Positions 27,058 through 34,690 of a DNA stretch of 64,000 bases are shown here, one piece after another. Position 1 is the first letter of the stretch; each line of letters starts with the position of its first letter. The notes beneath the pieces were generated by a model. That model made no database searches, was not told where the DNA came from, and saw nothing but the letters and a program-made list of their open reading frames with translations. A program made the translations under genes and the position numbers. Origin of the DNA: JARKPK01 sp964631235 (GTDB lineage: Bacteria > Planctomycetota > Planctomycetia > Pirellulales > Thermoguttaceae). The stretch spans positions 62,001 through 126,000 of the forward strand of contig CAZVZX010000001.1 in NCBI GenBank assembly GCA_964631235.1, in the 5' to 3' direction.

Positions 27058-29904
27058 TCAACTCTCCGAAACCGCCGTCGCCGCGTCTCGACCCTTGTTC
27101 CCGCCCTTCGGCTTGGCCAACCACAGCAGAACCGGAGCCGCAATGTAGATCGAACTGTAGGTGCCTGAAACAGTGCCGATCAACAGGGCGAACGCCATGC
27201 CGCGAATCGCTTCGCCGCCCAAGGCGTAAAGCACCAACACGACCAGCAGCACGGTAAACGAGGTGATCAACGTGCGGCTCAACGTTTGGTTGACGCTTTG
27301 ATTGACGATTTCCGGCGTAATCGCGGGCAATTTGCCCCGCACCTCGCGGATTCGATCGAAGATGATGATCGTATCGTTGACCGAGTAGCCGATGATCAAC
27401 AGGAAGGCCGCCACCATCGTCAGATTGATCTTGAACGGATCGACATTGAGGAAGCCCAAGGGGCCGGTCAGCCAGTAACTCAGCGCCACGGCGGCGAGCA
27501 TGATCAACACGTCGTGGATCAAGGCCACCACCGCTGCTAAGCCGAACGCCACCCCCTGGAACCGAATCCACAGATAGACCAGCATGCAGGCCCAGCTCGC
27601 CGCGAGGGCGTACATTGCCTGCCGTTGCGTATTCGCCGCCACCGCGCCGCCGATCTTATTGGCCGCTGGGAAGTAGGGAGCTGCCTGAAGGTCGCTGTTC
27701 AATTGGGCCAACGCCTTCTCCAATTGATCCGGCGCGAGTTTCGTGCGAACCGACCATTCGCTGTAGGCGCTCTGATCGCCCTCGGTATAGTCCGGGTTTG
27801 AAAACTCCACCAACCCCGTATCGGGAAGCCCGGCCTGTCGGATGGCCCTCTGGAACGCGTCCGACAAATTGTCGTGATTGATTGGCAAATGGAACGCCAG
27901 CTTGGCCCGCGCGCCGCCGGCCCACGGATCGGCCGGCGTCGAAGCCTCGGCCGGCTTCTCGCCCTCAGCCGGTGCCTTCTCCGCCGCCGCAGCGGCGATC
28001 AATTCGATCCCCGAAACCTTCACCGAGTTCGTCTCGAGCTTGTCGCCGAAAACCTCTTTGAGGGCCGCTTCGATCTTTTCCAAGTCTTGCTCAGACGTGT
28101 TGATCACGAACCGTCGCCCCAGGGGCTCATCGCCCACTCGAGCGTCGCTGACCACGACATCGGGCAGCTTGGCCAACTCGCCGACCGTCTTTCGCACCGC
28201 CGCCGTGTCTTGCTCTTGGCCCTGCTTGAACACTACCTGCACGGAAACACCGCCGGTGAAGTCGATGTCGAGTGCGTTCTTGCCGCGGACGAACAACCCG
28301 ATCAACCCGGCCGCAATCAACACGATCGAAATCGAAACGGTGATCGGGAACAACCGCATAAAATCGATGTTCGTCTGCCCGATCAACTGCAACATCTTCG
28401 CCTCGGTGATCCACTGCTTTCGCTCGGCCACCTCGAAGATCACGCGCGCCACCCACACTGCGGTGAACATGCTCAGCGCCACGCCGAGGAAAAGCGCCAC
28501 CGCAAAGCCCTTCACTTGGTCGCTGCCGATCACATACAGCACAACGGCCGAAATCAACGTCGTCACGTTCGCGTCGATGATCACCGTCGAAGCCCGGGTG
28601 AAGGCATTGCGAATCGCCATCCGCAACGACGACCCGCGGGCAAGCTCTTCGCGCAGTCGCTCGTACACCAGAACGTTGTTGTCCACCGCCATGCCCACGG
28701 TCAGCGCCAAACCGGCCAACCCGGCCAGCGTGAAGGCCGCCTTGACGGTGATCATGATCGCCAAAATGCACAGCACGTTGATAATCAACGCCAGGTTCGC
28801 CACCAAACCGGCGAACCGATAGTAAACCAGCATGAACAACGGCACCAGAATCGAGGCGATCAGAATCGCGTTCGAACTCCGTTCGATGGTATCGCGGCCC
28901 AGCGTCGGCCCGATCACTAGTTTGCTGATCGGCGATTCGGACAACGTGGCCGGAAGCGCGCCGGCGTTGAGCACATTGACCAAGTCGGTTACCTCGGCCT
29001 TGGTGAAGCTGCCCGTGATCTCGCCCCGATCGGTGATCGTGCTCTGGATCGAGGGCGCGGAATAGAGGAAATTGTCGAGGATGATGCCCAACTTATAGGT
29101 GAATTGCCCGCCCTGCTCCGGCAAATGGCTGCTCGTCAGCCCGCCGAAGCGCTCGGCGCCGGCCGCATTGAAGGCGAAATTCACGCACGGCCGCAGGTTT
29201 CGGTCCGTTCCCACCGATGCGTTCGTCAGATAGTCGCCGGTCACGTTGTAGTTGTCGCGAACGACCAAGATTTCCAATCGCGGCTTCCCGTCGATCGTTC
29301 GCTCGCGGCGGGCGATGCCCCGATAGCCTTCGCCGACGAAACTGTTCTCCTCGCCCGGCTTGACCGGAACCCACCGCGCGAGCCACTGGCCGTCTTCGCC
29401 TCGAATTTCGCGCGACTCTTCCTTCAGTGCTCGTTCAATCAACTCGGCGTGATGCCGTTGGTCGGCCAAAATGCGGAACTCGAGCTTGCCCGTCCGGCTG
29501 ATAATGTTTTCCAGCCGCGCCGCCTCGGCCTCGTCCACCTTGGGAACGATGATCTCGATCTGGTTGTCGCCCAAGCGGCGAATGGTCACTTCTTTGACGC
29601 CGCCGGGATTGACGCGGAGGCTGACCGCGGCGATCAATCGATCCATCTCCGCCGTGTCGAGCACCTTGTCGCCCATCACCTGGTAAACCAGAATCGCGCC
29701 GCCGCTCAAATCGATGCCCGTGCGGATCCGGTCGTTCCGCCAGCCCCAGTAGGTGACGGTGCCGCCGAAGGCCAACGTGAACAGCACCACGCCGATCTTC
29801 CAGCCGTAGTCGGATAGACGCAGCCGCCGCGCCAGAAACGTTCCGACGACGAACGGCACGACGACCACTGCCGCTACCGACAACAGCGTTGCAAGCTTCT
29901 CCAT
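27058..29904 (-). CDS. secDF: Protein translocase subunit SecD-SecF fusion
   Basis: A 948-residue inner-membrane protein that uses proton-motive force to complete Sec-dependent export. The N-terminal half is SecD: RTGIDLSGGAILVYQVMG, the P1 periplasmic domain, then NEAR-equivalent MAVDNNVLVYERLREE. The second half is SecF: GLFVRGKNALDIDFTGGVSV, the smaller periplasmic domain, then DVLIMLAAVALSYW and SVNDTIIIFDRIREVRGKLP. About 12 membrane helices are expected, plus extra N-terminal helices before the SecD part. The fusion is common in Planctomycetota. yajC lies 30 bp upstream on the same strand, so they form one operon. Confidence 0.95.
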   Translation of the reverse strand: MEKLATLLSVAAVVVVPFVVGTFLARRLRLSDYGWKIGVVLFTLAFGGTVTYWGWRNDRIRTGIDLSGGAILVYQVMGDKVLDTAEMDRLIAAVSLRVNPGGVKEVTIRRLGDNQIEIIVPKVDEAEAARLENIISRTGKLEFRILADQRHHAELIERALKEESREIRGEDGQWLARWVPVKPGEENSFVGEGYRGIARRERTIDGKPRLEILVVRDNYNVTGDYLTNASVGTDRNLRPCVNFAFNAAGAERFGGLTSSHLPEQGGQFTYKLGIILDNFLYSAPSIQSTITDRGEITGSFTKAEVTDLVNVLNAGALPATLSESPISKLVIGPTLGRDTIERSSNAILIASILVPLFMLVYYRFAGLVANLALIINVLCILAIMITVKAAFTLAGLAGLALTVGMAVDNNVLVYERLREELARGSSLRMAIRNAFTRASTVIIDANVTTLISAVVLYVIGSDQVKGFAVALFLGVALSMFTAVWVARVIFEVAERKQWITEAKMLQLIGQTNIDFMRLFPITVSISIVLIAAGLIGLFVRGKNALDIDFTGGVSVQVVFKQGQEQDTAAVRKTVGELAKLPDVVVSDARVGDEPLGRRFVINTSEQDLEKIEAALKEVFGDKLETNSVKVSGIELIAAAAAEKAPAEGEKPAEASTPADPWAGGARAKLAFHLPINHDNLSDAFQRAIRQAGLPDTGLVEFSNPDYTEGDQSAYSEWSVRTKLAPDQLEKALAQLNSDLQAAPYFPAANKIGGAVAANTQRQAMYALAASWACMLVYLWIRFQGVAFGLAAVVALIHDVLIMLAAVALSYWLTGPLGFLNVDPFKINLTMVAAFLLIIGYSVNDTIIIFDRIREVRGKLPAITPEIVNQSVNQTLSRTLITSFTVLLVVLVLYALGGEAIRGMAFALLIGTVSGTYSSIYIAAPVLLWLAKPKGGNKGRDAATAVSES

Positions 29905-29934
29905 GACGAGAGCATCCTTCGTGAGATTCGACCC

Positions 29935-30303
29935 TTACTTGGATTGATCGTCTTCCGCTGCCGAGTCCAACACTCGGGCGATCGCCCCCAAACGCACGCG
30001 AATCTTCGTGTTCGTGTCTTCGTCCACCTTCAGCGTCACTTCGTCGGCCTCTTTGCGGACATTGGTCACCACGCCGAAAATCCCGCCGATCGTCACCACG
30101 CGATCGTTCTTCTTCAACGCATTGAGCGATTCCTGATGCTTCCGCTGTTCGATCCGCTGCGGACGAATCCACAGAAAATACATCAGCACAATGACCAACG
30201 CAAACGGCCACATCGGCGCCAGCATTTGGACCAGCGAGGGCGGCTCGCCTTGGGCCCCGCCCTCTGCCGCCGCCAACAATGCGTTGAACAGCCAGTTTTC
30301 CAC
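29935..30303 (-). CDS. yajC: Preprotein translocase subunit YajC
   Basis: A 122-residue single-span membrane protein, accessory to SecDF. The start is GTG 30303 behind GGGAGA. The membrane helix (about 30-48, MWPFALVIVLMYFLWIRPQR) is followed by the conserved HQESLNALKKNDRVVTIGGI and GVVTNVRKEADEVTLKV. The N-terminus before the helix is longer than in E. coli YajC. It precedes secDF by 30 bp, the usual order. Confidence 0.95.
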   Translation of the reverse strand: MENWLFNALLAAAEGGAQGEPPSLVQMLAPMWPFALVIVLMYFLWIRPQRIEQRKHQESLNALKKNDRVVTIGGIFGVVTNVRKEADEVTLKVDEDTNTKIRVRLGAIARVLDSAAEDDQSK

Positions 30304-30496
30304 AGGCTATCTCCCGGGCGATTCCGGCCCTGGCCGGCTCGCTCCTATAAAGAACCTCTGCCGCCACGTGCCGGCCGGCTCGGGCGGCACCGCAGCCAAC
30401 CGATTTCAATCAAAATGCACCCCGCCCCAGGTAGAAAAGCCGCCACCGCCGACGGACCGCGCGATCAGGCCCAACCACCGGAAAACATAGCCCGGT

Positions 30497-30525
30497 ATCT
30501 TAAACTCTTGCCCCCCAACGTACAA
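30497..30525 (-). promoter_or_regulatory. Sigma-70-type promoter for yajC-secDF
   Basis: On the minus strand TTGTAC (30525-30520) and TAAGAT (30502-30497) are separated by exactly 17 bases. This is the best promoter match in the window. It predicts a start near 30490 and a leader of about 185 nt before yajC. It also sets the border between the toxin island and the yajC-secDF operon. Confidence 0.65.
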
Positions 30526-30675
30526 GGGGAGTTAAAGAATCGGCCACCTCGGCGACCGCCCCCCCTCGCGAAGGGCACAGGCCGAACTTCGGGGGCTTTC
30601 GACCGCCGTTTGGCGAATCCGCGCAACGGGGGGCGTACCCGCACGGCGCGCCCAACGCAAAACCGCGCCCACCGC

Positions 30676-30712
30676 GCACCACCGAACGGCTGCCGACGAC
30701 CATCGCCCGGCC
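30676..30712 (-). repeat. 37-bp direct repeat, copy R2
   Basis: Identical over 37 bases to 33702-33738, same orientation, with different bases immediately on both sides. On the minus strand it encodes GRAMVVGSRSVV of a HINT domain. Here it forms the 3' end of the HINT upstream half. Confidence 0.95.
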
Positions 30713-30846
30713 GCCCGCGGCCGTCAGCACTACCTGCCCCAACTCCAAGTCGCCCGCCTCAGACAATCGAACCAAAGCGAGGCCTTCTTTGCAAACGCGC
30801 GCACCGCCGGTGATTGAAGGACATCGAGCAAGGCGGCCGCGGACGT
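30676..30846 (-). pseudogene. HINT-domain fragment (upstream half of a polymorphic toxin HINT)
   Basis: A frame with no start and no intact product, read leftward. Its last part, LSEAGDLELGQVVLTAAGGR followed by AMVVGSRSVV, has the shape of the mid-HINT segment (xxDLxxGDxLxTADGxxxxV) found before VYNLxVxGxHTYFV. After 30676 the frame turns into unrelated sequence. The matching downstream half (AVYNLEVEGAHTYFVED) lies 3 kb away at 33.6-33.7 kb, and both share the same 37 bp at the break. So one HINT domain appears split in two. The fragment abuts the CdiI-like stop codon. Confidence 0.45.
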
Positions 30847-31245
30847 CTAACGAGGCAATCGCTCAAGGAGTTGCCTGATTTCGGCGTAAAGATCGCCGCA
30901 GGATTTTGGATCGACCTTGCTAAGGATCGACGCAAGGTCGCTCGCCAAGTTCGGATTACTCGACCAGAATTCACCCGGTATCGTCGTCAATCCGGCAATT
31001 AGTTCTCCGTCGTACTTCTCGCCCGCGAACGGGTCTTGACGCAGTCGTTCCAACACTACCGGGATCACATGCTCGGGATAGAGCTGTTGACGACAGGCAC
31101 GACAAAGGTCTGCAACAGTAAACTCAGATACCGGTCTGTCGCGCACAGACTCGTACCAGATCGCTAACGGCGATTCCGGGAAGCTGCCTTCCTGTTTCGG
31201 ACTGACTAACCCCTCCATCGTGCGAAACGTGACGTTCCTGCTCAT
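30847..31245 (-). CDS. Contact-dependent growth inhibition immunity protein (CdiI-like)
   Basis: A 132-residue cytoplasmic protein. ATG 31245 overlaps the stop of a short upstream frame as ATGA. The pattern RPVSEFTVADLCRACRQQLY, then HVIPVVLERLRQDPFAGEKY and DGELIAGL, then FW followed by NP, matches the CdiI-type immunity family in which small acidic proteins neutralise a cognate CDI or Rhs toxin. Neighbours on the same strand are two more toxin-tip/immunity pairs. No complete cognate toxin is present. It may be an orphan antidote kept for defence against neighbours. Confidence comes from remembered family patterns, not a search. Confidence 0.65.
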   Translation of the reverse strand: MSRNVTFRTMEGLVSPKQEGSFPESPLAIWYESVRDRPVSEFTVADLCRACRQQLYPEHVIPVVLERLRQDPFAGEKYDGELIAGLTTIPGEFWSSNPNLASDLASILSKVDPKSCGDLYAEIRQLLERLPR

Positions 31246-31319
31246 AGCCCAGCCCCCAAGACGAACTCCTCGATACGTCTGATGGCTTCCATCGCCCGGA
31301 CACCCGTCGGCCGGCAACG
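31242..31319 (-). pseudogene. Possible toxin C-terminal tip, translationally coupled to the CdiI-like gene
   Basis: After a TAG at 31320-31322 the frame reads RCRPTGVRAMEAIRRIEEFV then LGAGL and stops at TGA (31242-31244), overlapping the ATG of the next gene by the ATGA coupling arrangement. The same arrangement joins the other toxin tip and immunity gene at 32777-32780. Only 25 codons remain and no family is recognisable. Confidence 0.3.
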
Positions 31320-31330
31320 CTATGCCGCTC

Positions 31331-31354
31331 GATTGATCGGCAACCCGATCAATC
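31331..31354. other. Perfect 10-bp inverted repeat
   Basis: GATTGATCGG, loop CAAC, CCGATCAATC. It lies between two immunity genes. No U-run follows on either strand, so it is a palindromic or processing hairpin rather than a clear terminator. Confidence 0.6.
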
Positions 31355-31439
31355 AGCAGCAAGCAGCATTTCCACCAAGCAGCGTTGCTATCAAATGGCG
31401 CCTCCGTCGATCGCCAACTCGATCGATCGTTCCCAACTT

Positions 31440-32780
31440 CTATCGATCGCACTCGCCCCGCTCCTCCTCGCTCAGCCCTTCGCCCACCACCAACCGAATC
31501 TGCTTCTTCTCCAAGCGACGACGAAGTTCCTCGATCGTCGCCCGCGACTCTTCCCCGATCGGACCAACGCTCTCGATCACGATCCACGTCTTCTCCAGCG
31601 ACGGCGGGCCATACTCCCGCTGAAACCGACGACGCTTGATATACTTCACATAGTTCTCCACCTTCTCGATCAGCCGCAACTGCGTCCGCAATCGATCGTC
31701 CAAACCACGCGACGCCACGATGATCAATCGCACCCCCCCGTCGGACATCTTCACCACCATGTCCACCGTATCCAAGTTCTGGATCGTGTCTTCACCCTCC
31801 TGACGCAACTCCGCCTCCATCTCCGCCGCCACCTCCGCCGCCGCTCGTCCGTACTCGTCGTCCTCGCCCCCCAACAACACCACCGCATGATTCGCTCCCA
31901 GCGACCCGATCTCCGCCTCCGTCTCCGCGTCCACCCGTACTCCCGACTGCCATGGGAAGAAACCCTCCGCCATCAGCTCCCGCCGCGTTTGCGCCACCGC
32001 CGGGTGATCCCAACGCAAAAACTCGTCGCCCTCGCCCGTCCCCTCGAACGTCCACAGCCACAGCCCCTCGCCCAACGGCTCGAGCCGACCCCGATGCCCC
32101 GCCCCAGACACCCACTGCCGAAACGGAATGCCGCCAACCTGCAACTCCAAGTGACCCGCCCCGAGCACGTTCAGCCCGCACACGTTCCGCACCACCCGAT
32201 CGCACTCGAACCTGCTTCTGATAAACCAGTCGTTCGCGTCGCAACGCAATAGCGAGGGCATCGAAGCCATCGGCATGCCGATGCCGTAGGCGTTCGGCAG
32301 CCAATCGCGCGGCAGCAGGGTCGCCAGCCCGTAGCTCGGCCGAAAGTACCGCTGGCAGGCCGCCAGCGACTCGTTCGCCAGTTCCCGCAGCGACCGGCCC
32401 GCCTCCGCCGCCACGTAATCCGAAATCTCCCGAAGAAAACGAGAAAGACCGCGATCTCTATCCATTCGATTCGAACAATCCGAGTACCAGCGAATGTCCA
32501 AGTCGATCTGCTGCCATTTCGGCTCCGTAGCCCATAGCGCCGCATCCAAAAGATTCCCTTCACGGTGCTCGGCTAACACCGACTCTCGCTTGCGCTTCCA
32601 GGTATAGGTCTTACTTGTTCGAAGCCGGCTCGTTTTCTCGTGCAGCCGCGCATAACAATGAGTCGGCGGATAGCCCAAGGCCATCCCGAACTGTTCGGTC
32701 TCCTCGAGCCATCGGCCCAGCGATTCCTCCGAATAGTGCGATTCCACCGAATAATACACACACATCAAGTGAGAGATCAT
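31440..32780 (-). CDS. Large two-part immunity-like protein of a polymorphic toxin locus
   Basis: A 446-residue soluble protein with no signal peptide. Its ATG (32780) overlaps the stop of the restriction-endonuclease-like toxin tip by ATGA, the usual toxin-immunity coupling. Residues about 1-250 (YGLATLLPRDWLPNAYGIGM, then HLELQVGGIPFRQWVSG and LGEGLWLWTF) resemble immunity proteins of the Imm52/T6SS-immunity sort. Residues about 335-440 (VDMVVKMSDGGVRLIIVASR, KVENYVKYIKRRRF, KTWIVIESVGPI) resemble the DUF6572 pattern. The protein may thus be a fusion of two immunity modules. Family names are from pattern memory and need a profile search; the immunity role rests mainly on position. Confidence 0.6.
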   Translation of the reverse strand: MISHLMCVYYSVESHYSEESLGRWLEETEQFGMALGYPPTHCYARLHEKTSRLRTSKTYTWKRKRESVLAEHREGNLLDAALWATEPKWQQIDLDIRWYSDCSNRMDRDRGLSRFLREISDYVAAEAGRSLRELANESLAACQRYFRPSYGLATLLPRDWLPNAYGIGMPMASMPSLLRCDANDWFIRSRFECDRVVRNVCGLNVLGAGHLELQVGGIPFRQWVSGAGHRGRLEPLGEGLWLWTFEGTGEGDEFLRWDHPAVAQTRRELMAEGFFPWQSGVRVDAETEAEIGSLGANHAVVLLGGEDDEYGRAAAEVAAEMEAELRQEGEDTIQNLDTVDMVVKMSDGGVRLIIVASRGLDDRLRTQLRLIEKVENYVKYIKRRRFQREYGPPSLEKTWIVIESVGPIGEESRATIEELRRRLEKKQIRLVVGEGLSEEERGECDR

Positions 32781-32992
32781 CTTACTAACCTGCCCATGAG
32801 ATCATAAACCGCGGAATCCTTCTGGTTCGCACGCTTGCCGAGCTGGCCAAGCATGTCATCTACCTTATCAATCAACTCCATCTTCGTCTGCGACTTGCTC
32901 TGCACCTCGATCAGCGCATAGGTGCCGTTCTTGAACTTGACGATCACATCGGGCCTGCGCCCATCGACGCTCAGCCCGCCGGTTCCCCGCAT
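32777..32992 (-). CDS. Orphan toxin C-terminal tip, restriction-endonuclease-like fold
   Basis: A 71-residue frame opening with RGTGGLSVDGRRPDVIVKFK, then YALIEVQSKSQTKMELIDKV. The spacing of the RPDV aspartate and EVQSK (E-x-x-x-K, the short core of PD-(D/E)xK toxins at the C-termini of Rhs/CDI proteins) supports a nuclease tip. An in-frame TGA lies two codons before the Met, so the large N-terminal part of the toxin is absent. The stop overlaps the ATG of the 446-residue immunity-like gene. It is likely a silent cassette that could be recombined onto a full-length toxin, or simply a relic. Confidence 0.5.
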   Translation of the reverse strand: MRGTGGLSVDGRRPDVIVKFKNGTYALIEVQSKSQTKMELIDKVDDMLGQLGKRANQKDSAVYDLMGRLVR

Positions 32993-33026
32993 TTTTCAAC
33001 GCACCAGAAATATGCGACAGAATCGC

Positions 33027-33302
33027 TCACTCACTAATTCTCGTTTGTGTCCCGTGTACAATCGCACCGTTTTCTGCGTAACTCGCTTCAAAACGCGAAT
33101 GAACCAGTCCCAACTCGTCGTAAATCGTGCCCTTGATACATCGAATACCGTGTGTTGCTCGATAGTCACATTCGTCGATGAGCGGACAGATTCCATCGTA
33201 ATACTCATACACCGACAACACTCTTTTCTCGATGAGCCTCCCTTCTTGGTCAAAAGCTTCTACCACGACAACGTTGCGTTGCGTTCGTCGTCTTGGGCCC
33301 AT
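33027..33302 (-). CDS. Small putative immunity protein
   Basis: A 91-residue protein. I chose ATG 33302 because GGAGG lies 7 bases upstream, although the frame opens further up with a GTG at 33323. No recognised family: the sequence is beta-rich and acidic (VVVVEAFDQEGRLIEKRVLS, then ECDYRATHGIRC). It begins 13 bp after the stop of the HINT-HNH toxin tip, the expected place for its cognate immunity gene, and precedes the next toxin tip by 34 bp. Confidence 0.5.
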   Translation of the reverse strand: MGPRRRTQRNVVVVEAFDQEGRLIEKRVLSVYEYYDGICPLIDECDYRATHGIRCIKGTIYDELGLVHSRFEASYAENGAIVHGTQTRISE

Positions 33303-33315
33303 TTTTCGCCCTCCG

Positions 33316-33729
33316 CTACACACCGGATTCCATTACCGCACGTCTGAAGTCGTGCAAATACTTACGATATCTGCCGCCATCAGCCGTTTTGTAGAACTCA
33401 GTAAGGTCTTCGATAATCTCTCGCTTGTTCATCGCTGCGTAGTACCCTGCACCTCGCCATCTCGCATACTTTCCGTCCATCCAGGAGTCCAGCGCCGCAT
33501 GAAGCGCGCGATGTGTCTTCGATCGCATCCGTGTCGTCGGTTGATTAGCTGCGCCACCCAGATAGCGAGGCCACGGATGATGCAGGTCAAAGGCGCACCG
33601 ATTATGCACCCACAGCGGGATTTGCTCACCGCGGCAGTCTTCCACAAAGTAGGTGTGGGCCCCCTCGACCTCCAGATTGTACACGGCCACCGGCGCGTCG
33701 AGCACCACCGAACGGCTGCCGACGACCAT
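33316..33729 (-). CDS. Truncated polymorphic toxin: HINT C-terminus plus HNH/EndoVII-like nuclease tip
   Basis: A 137-residue frame. Residues about 1-45 are the end of a pretoxin HINT autoprocessing domain: PVAVYNLEVEGAHTYFVEDC, then LWVHNRC, where the VHN-C junction is the self-cleavage site. The following tip (about 46-137) starts with DLHHPWPRYLGG and has THRALHAALDSW, the double-His and H-x3-H arrangement of HNH/EndoVII-superfamily toxin nucleases with an xHH signature. A stop codon lies seven codons upstream of the Met, so the delivery part and most of HINT are missing. The frame begins exactly with the 37-bp repeat found again at 30676. A likely immunity gene follows 13 bp downstream. 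As it stands it could be translated only from the internal Met. Confidence 0.6.
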   Translation of the reverse strand: MVVGSRSVVLDAPVAVYNLEVEGAHTYFVEDCRGEQIPLWVHNRCAFDLHHPWPRYLGGAANQPTTRMRSKTHRALHAALDSWMDGKYARWRGAGYYAAMNKREIIEDLTEFYKTADGGRYRKYLHDFRRAVMESGV

Positions 33730-33738
33730 CGCCCGGCC
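33702..33738 (-). repeat. 37-bp direct repeat, copy R1
   Basis: Exact match to 30676-30712, 3026 bp away, same orientation. Here it forms the 5' end of the HINT downstream half and toxin tip; beyond 33738 the sequences differ at once. Confidence 0.95.
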
Positions 33739-34210
33739 ACGTCTCGCTCACGACTAACCGAGGGAAAGCGTCGCCACAATCGTCAGACCTACTCGACCGA
33801 TACCGGTCGAGCAGAAACGGGGGAATGGATCGTGCGCGCGGCATCGCCGGCACGATCATCACGGAGTCTTGGCAATTGATTCTCGCGTTCGCCCGGATAT
33901 TGGACCGCCGCTGCCAGCCCCGTAGAGCACCGCAGCTCTGGGGAGGCGAACAACTGAAGCGTTCGCCCGGATAATGTGCCGGCGACTTGCGCCATCGTCA
34001 TTGGCGGCAAGAGGGGATTTATCAGCCCGTTGAAGAATACGAGTCTAGCGAATTCGACCCGCGAATTTTGCGGAAAACGCCCACAGCTGCGAATCCAAAA
34101 ACGACTTCCTCAACGGGCGATTGTGGCAACACCTTGCGGCAAGAAAAGATTGACGGCACGAAGCCCGACTGTTCGACAAGGCCCTTGGGCGGCGCGGGCG
34201 CAACGGCGAT
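33730..34210. other. Intergenic edge of the toxin island
   Basis: No gene recognised. It contains a 15-bp direct repeat GCGTTCGCCCGGATA at 33885-33899 and 33959-33973, a CCCC..GAGC/GCTC..GGGG hairpin between them (about 33919-33945) and the 92-bp inverted-repeat element at 34026-34117. Such clutter fits the border of a rearranged accessory segment. Confidence 0.5.
34026..34117. repeat. 92-bp element bounded by imperfect inverted repeats (MITE-like)
   Basis: The ends are CCCGTTGAAGAA (34026-34037) and TTCCTCAACGGG (34106-34117), an 11/12 inverted match. Looser complementarity continues inward (GAGTCTAGCGAATTCG against GAATCCAAAAACGAC). It is non-coding and next to the toxin island. No second copy was noticed in the window and no target duplication is evident. 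Confidence 0.5.
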
Positions 34211-34690
34211 TCACGCATGCGCGGGCAATTGATAGTGCAAATCGGCTTCGACCGGCGCAACCAGGCGGCGGAAATCCAGGTACGCCATCTGGATGGCCTC
34301 GTCGTGGGTGCCGGCGTTGAAGGTGATGCTGTCGGCTGCGGCCAATTCCGCATCGACATAGACCTTCATGCCGTACAACTGGCCGAAGGGCGGCATCGCC
34401 CCCACTTCGCAGTCGGGAAAGGCGTCTTTGAACTGCCGTTCGGTCGCCAGTTCGACATCCCAGCGGCCGGTCAGCTTGCGCAGCCGCTCCAAGTACAGCT
34501 TGCGATGGGCCGGCAAAACGACCATCGCCAACTCGCCGCCGACGGTGACCATCACCGTCTTCGCAAAATTGCGGCCATGCACGTGGGCCGAAGCGGCCGT
34601 CTCTTGCGACGTGAATGTCGCCGGGTGCTCGATGACCGTATAGGCCACCATGTTGTCGTCGAGAAACTTCTTCAGACGTTGGGCGGGCAT
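34211..34690 (-). CDS. YbaK/EbsC-type aminoacyl-tRNA deacylase
   Basis: A 159-residue cytoplasmic protein of the YbaK/prolyl-tRNA-synthetase-associated editing family, which hydrolyses misacylated tRNAs. Marks are YTVIEHPATFTSQETAASAH, then FAKTVMVTVGGELAMVVLPA with the conserved lysine, and MPPFGQLYGMKVYVDAELAA with the GxxxP-like substrate loop. AAAGGAGCC precedes the ATG. Subfamily (YbaK, ProX or YeaK) is unresolved; the overall pattern with the early HPATFT and late THDEAIQMAYLDF segment is that of stand-alone YeaK/ProX-like proteins. Confidence 0.88.
   Translation of the reverse strand: MPAQRLKKFLDDNMVAYTVIEHPATFTSQETAASAHVHGRNFAKTVMVTVGGELAMVVLPAHRKLYLERLRKLTGRWDVELATERQFKDAFPDCEVGAMPPFGQLYGMKVYVDAELAAADSITFNAGTHDEAIQMAYLDFRRLVAPVEADLHYQLPAHA

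Noticed and set aside
33789..34010. 73-codon minus-strand frame upstream of the HINT-HNH tip
   Set aside because: No similarity to a toxin N-terminus or HINT; crosses direct repeats and lacks a ribosome site.
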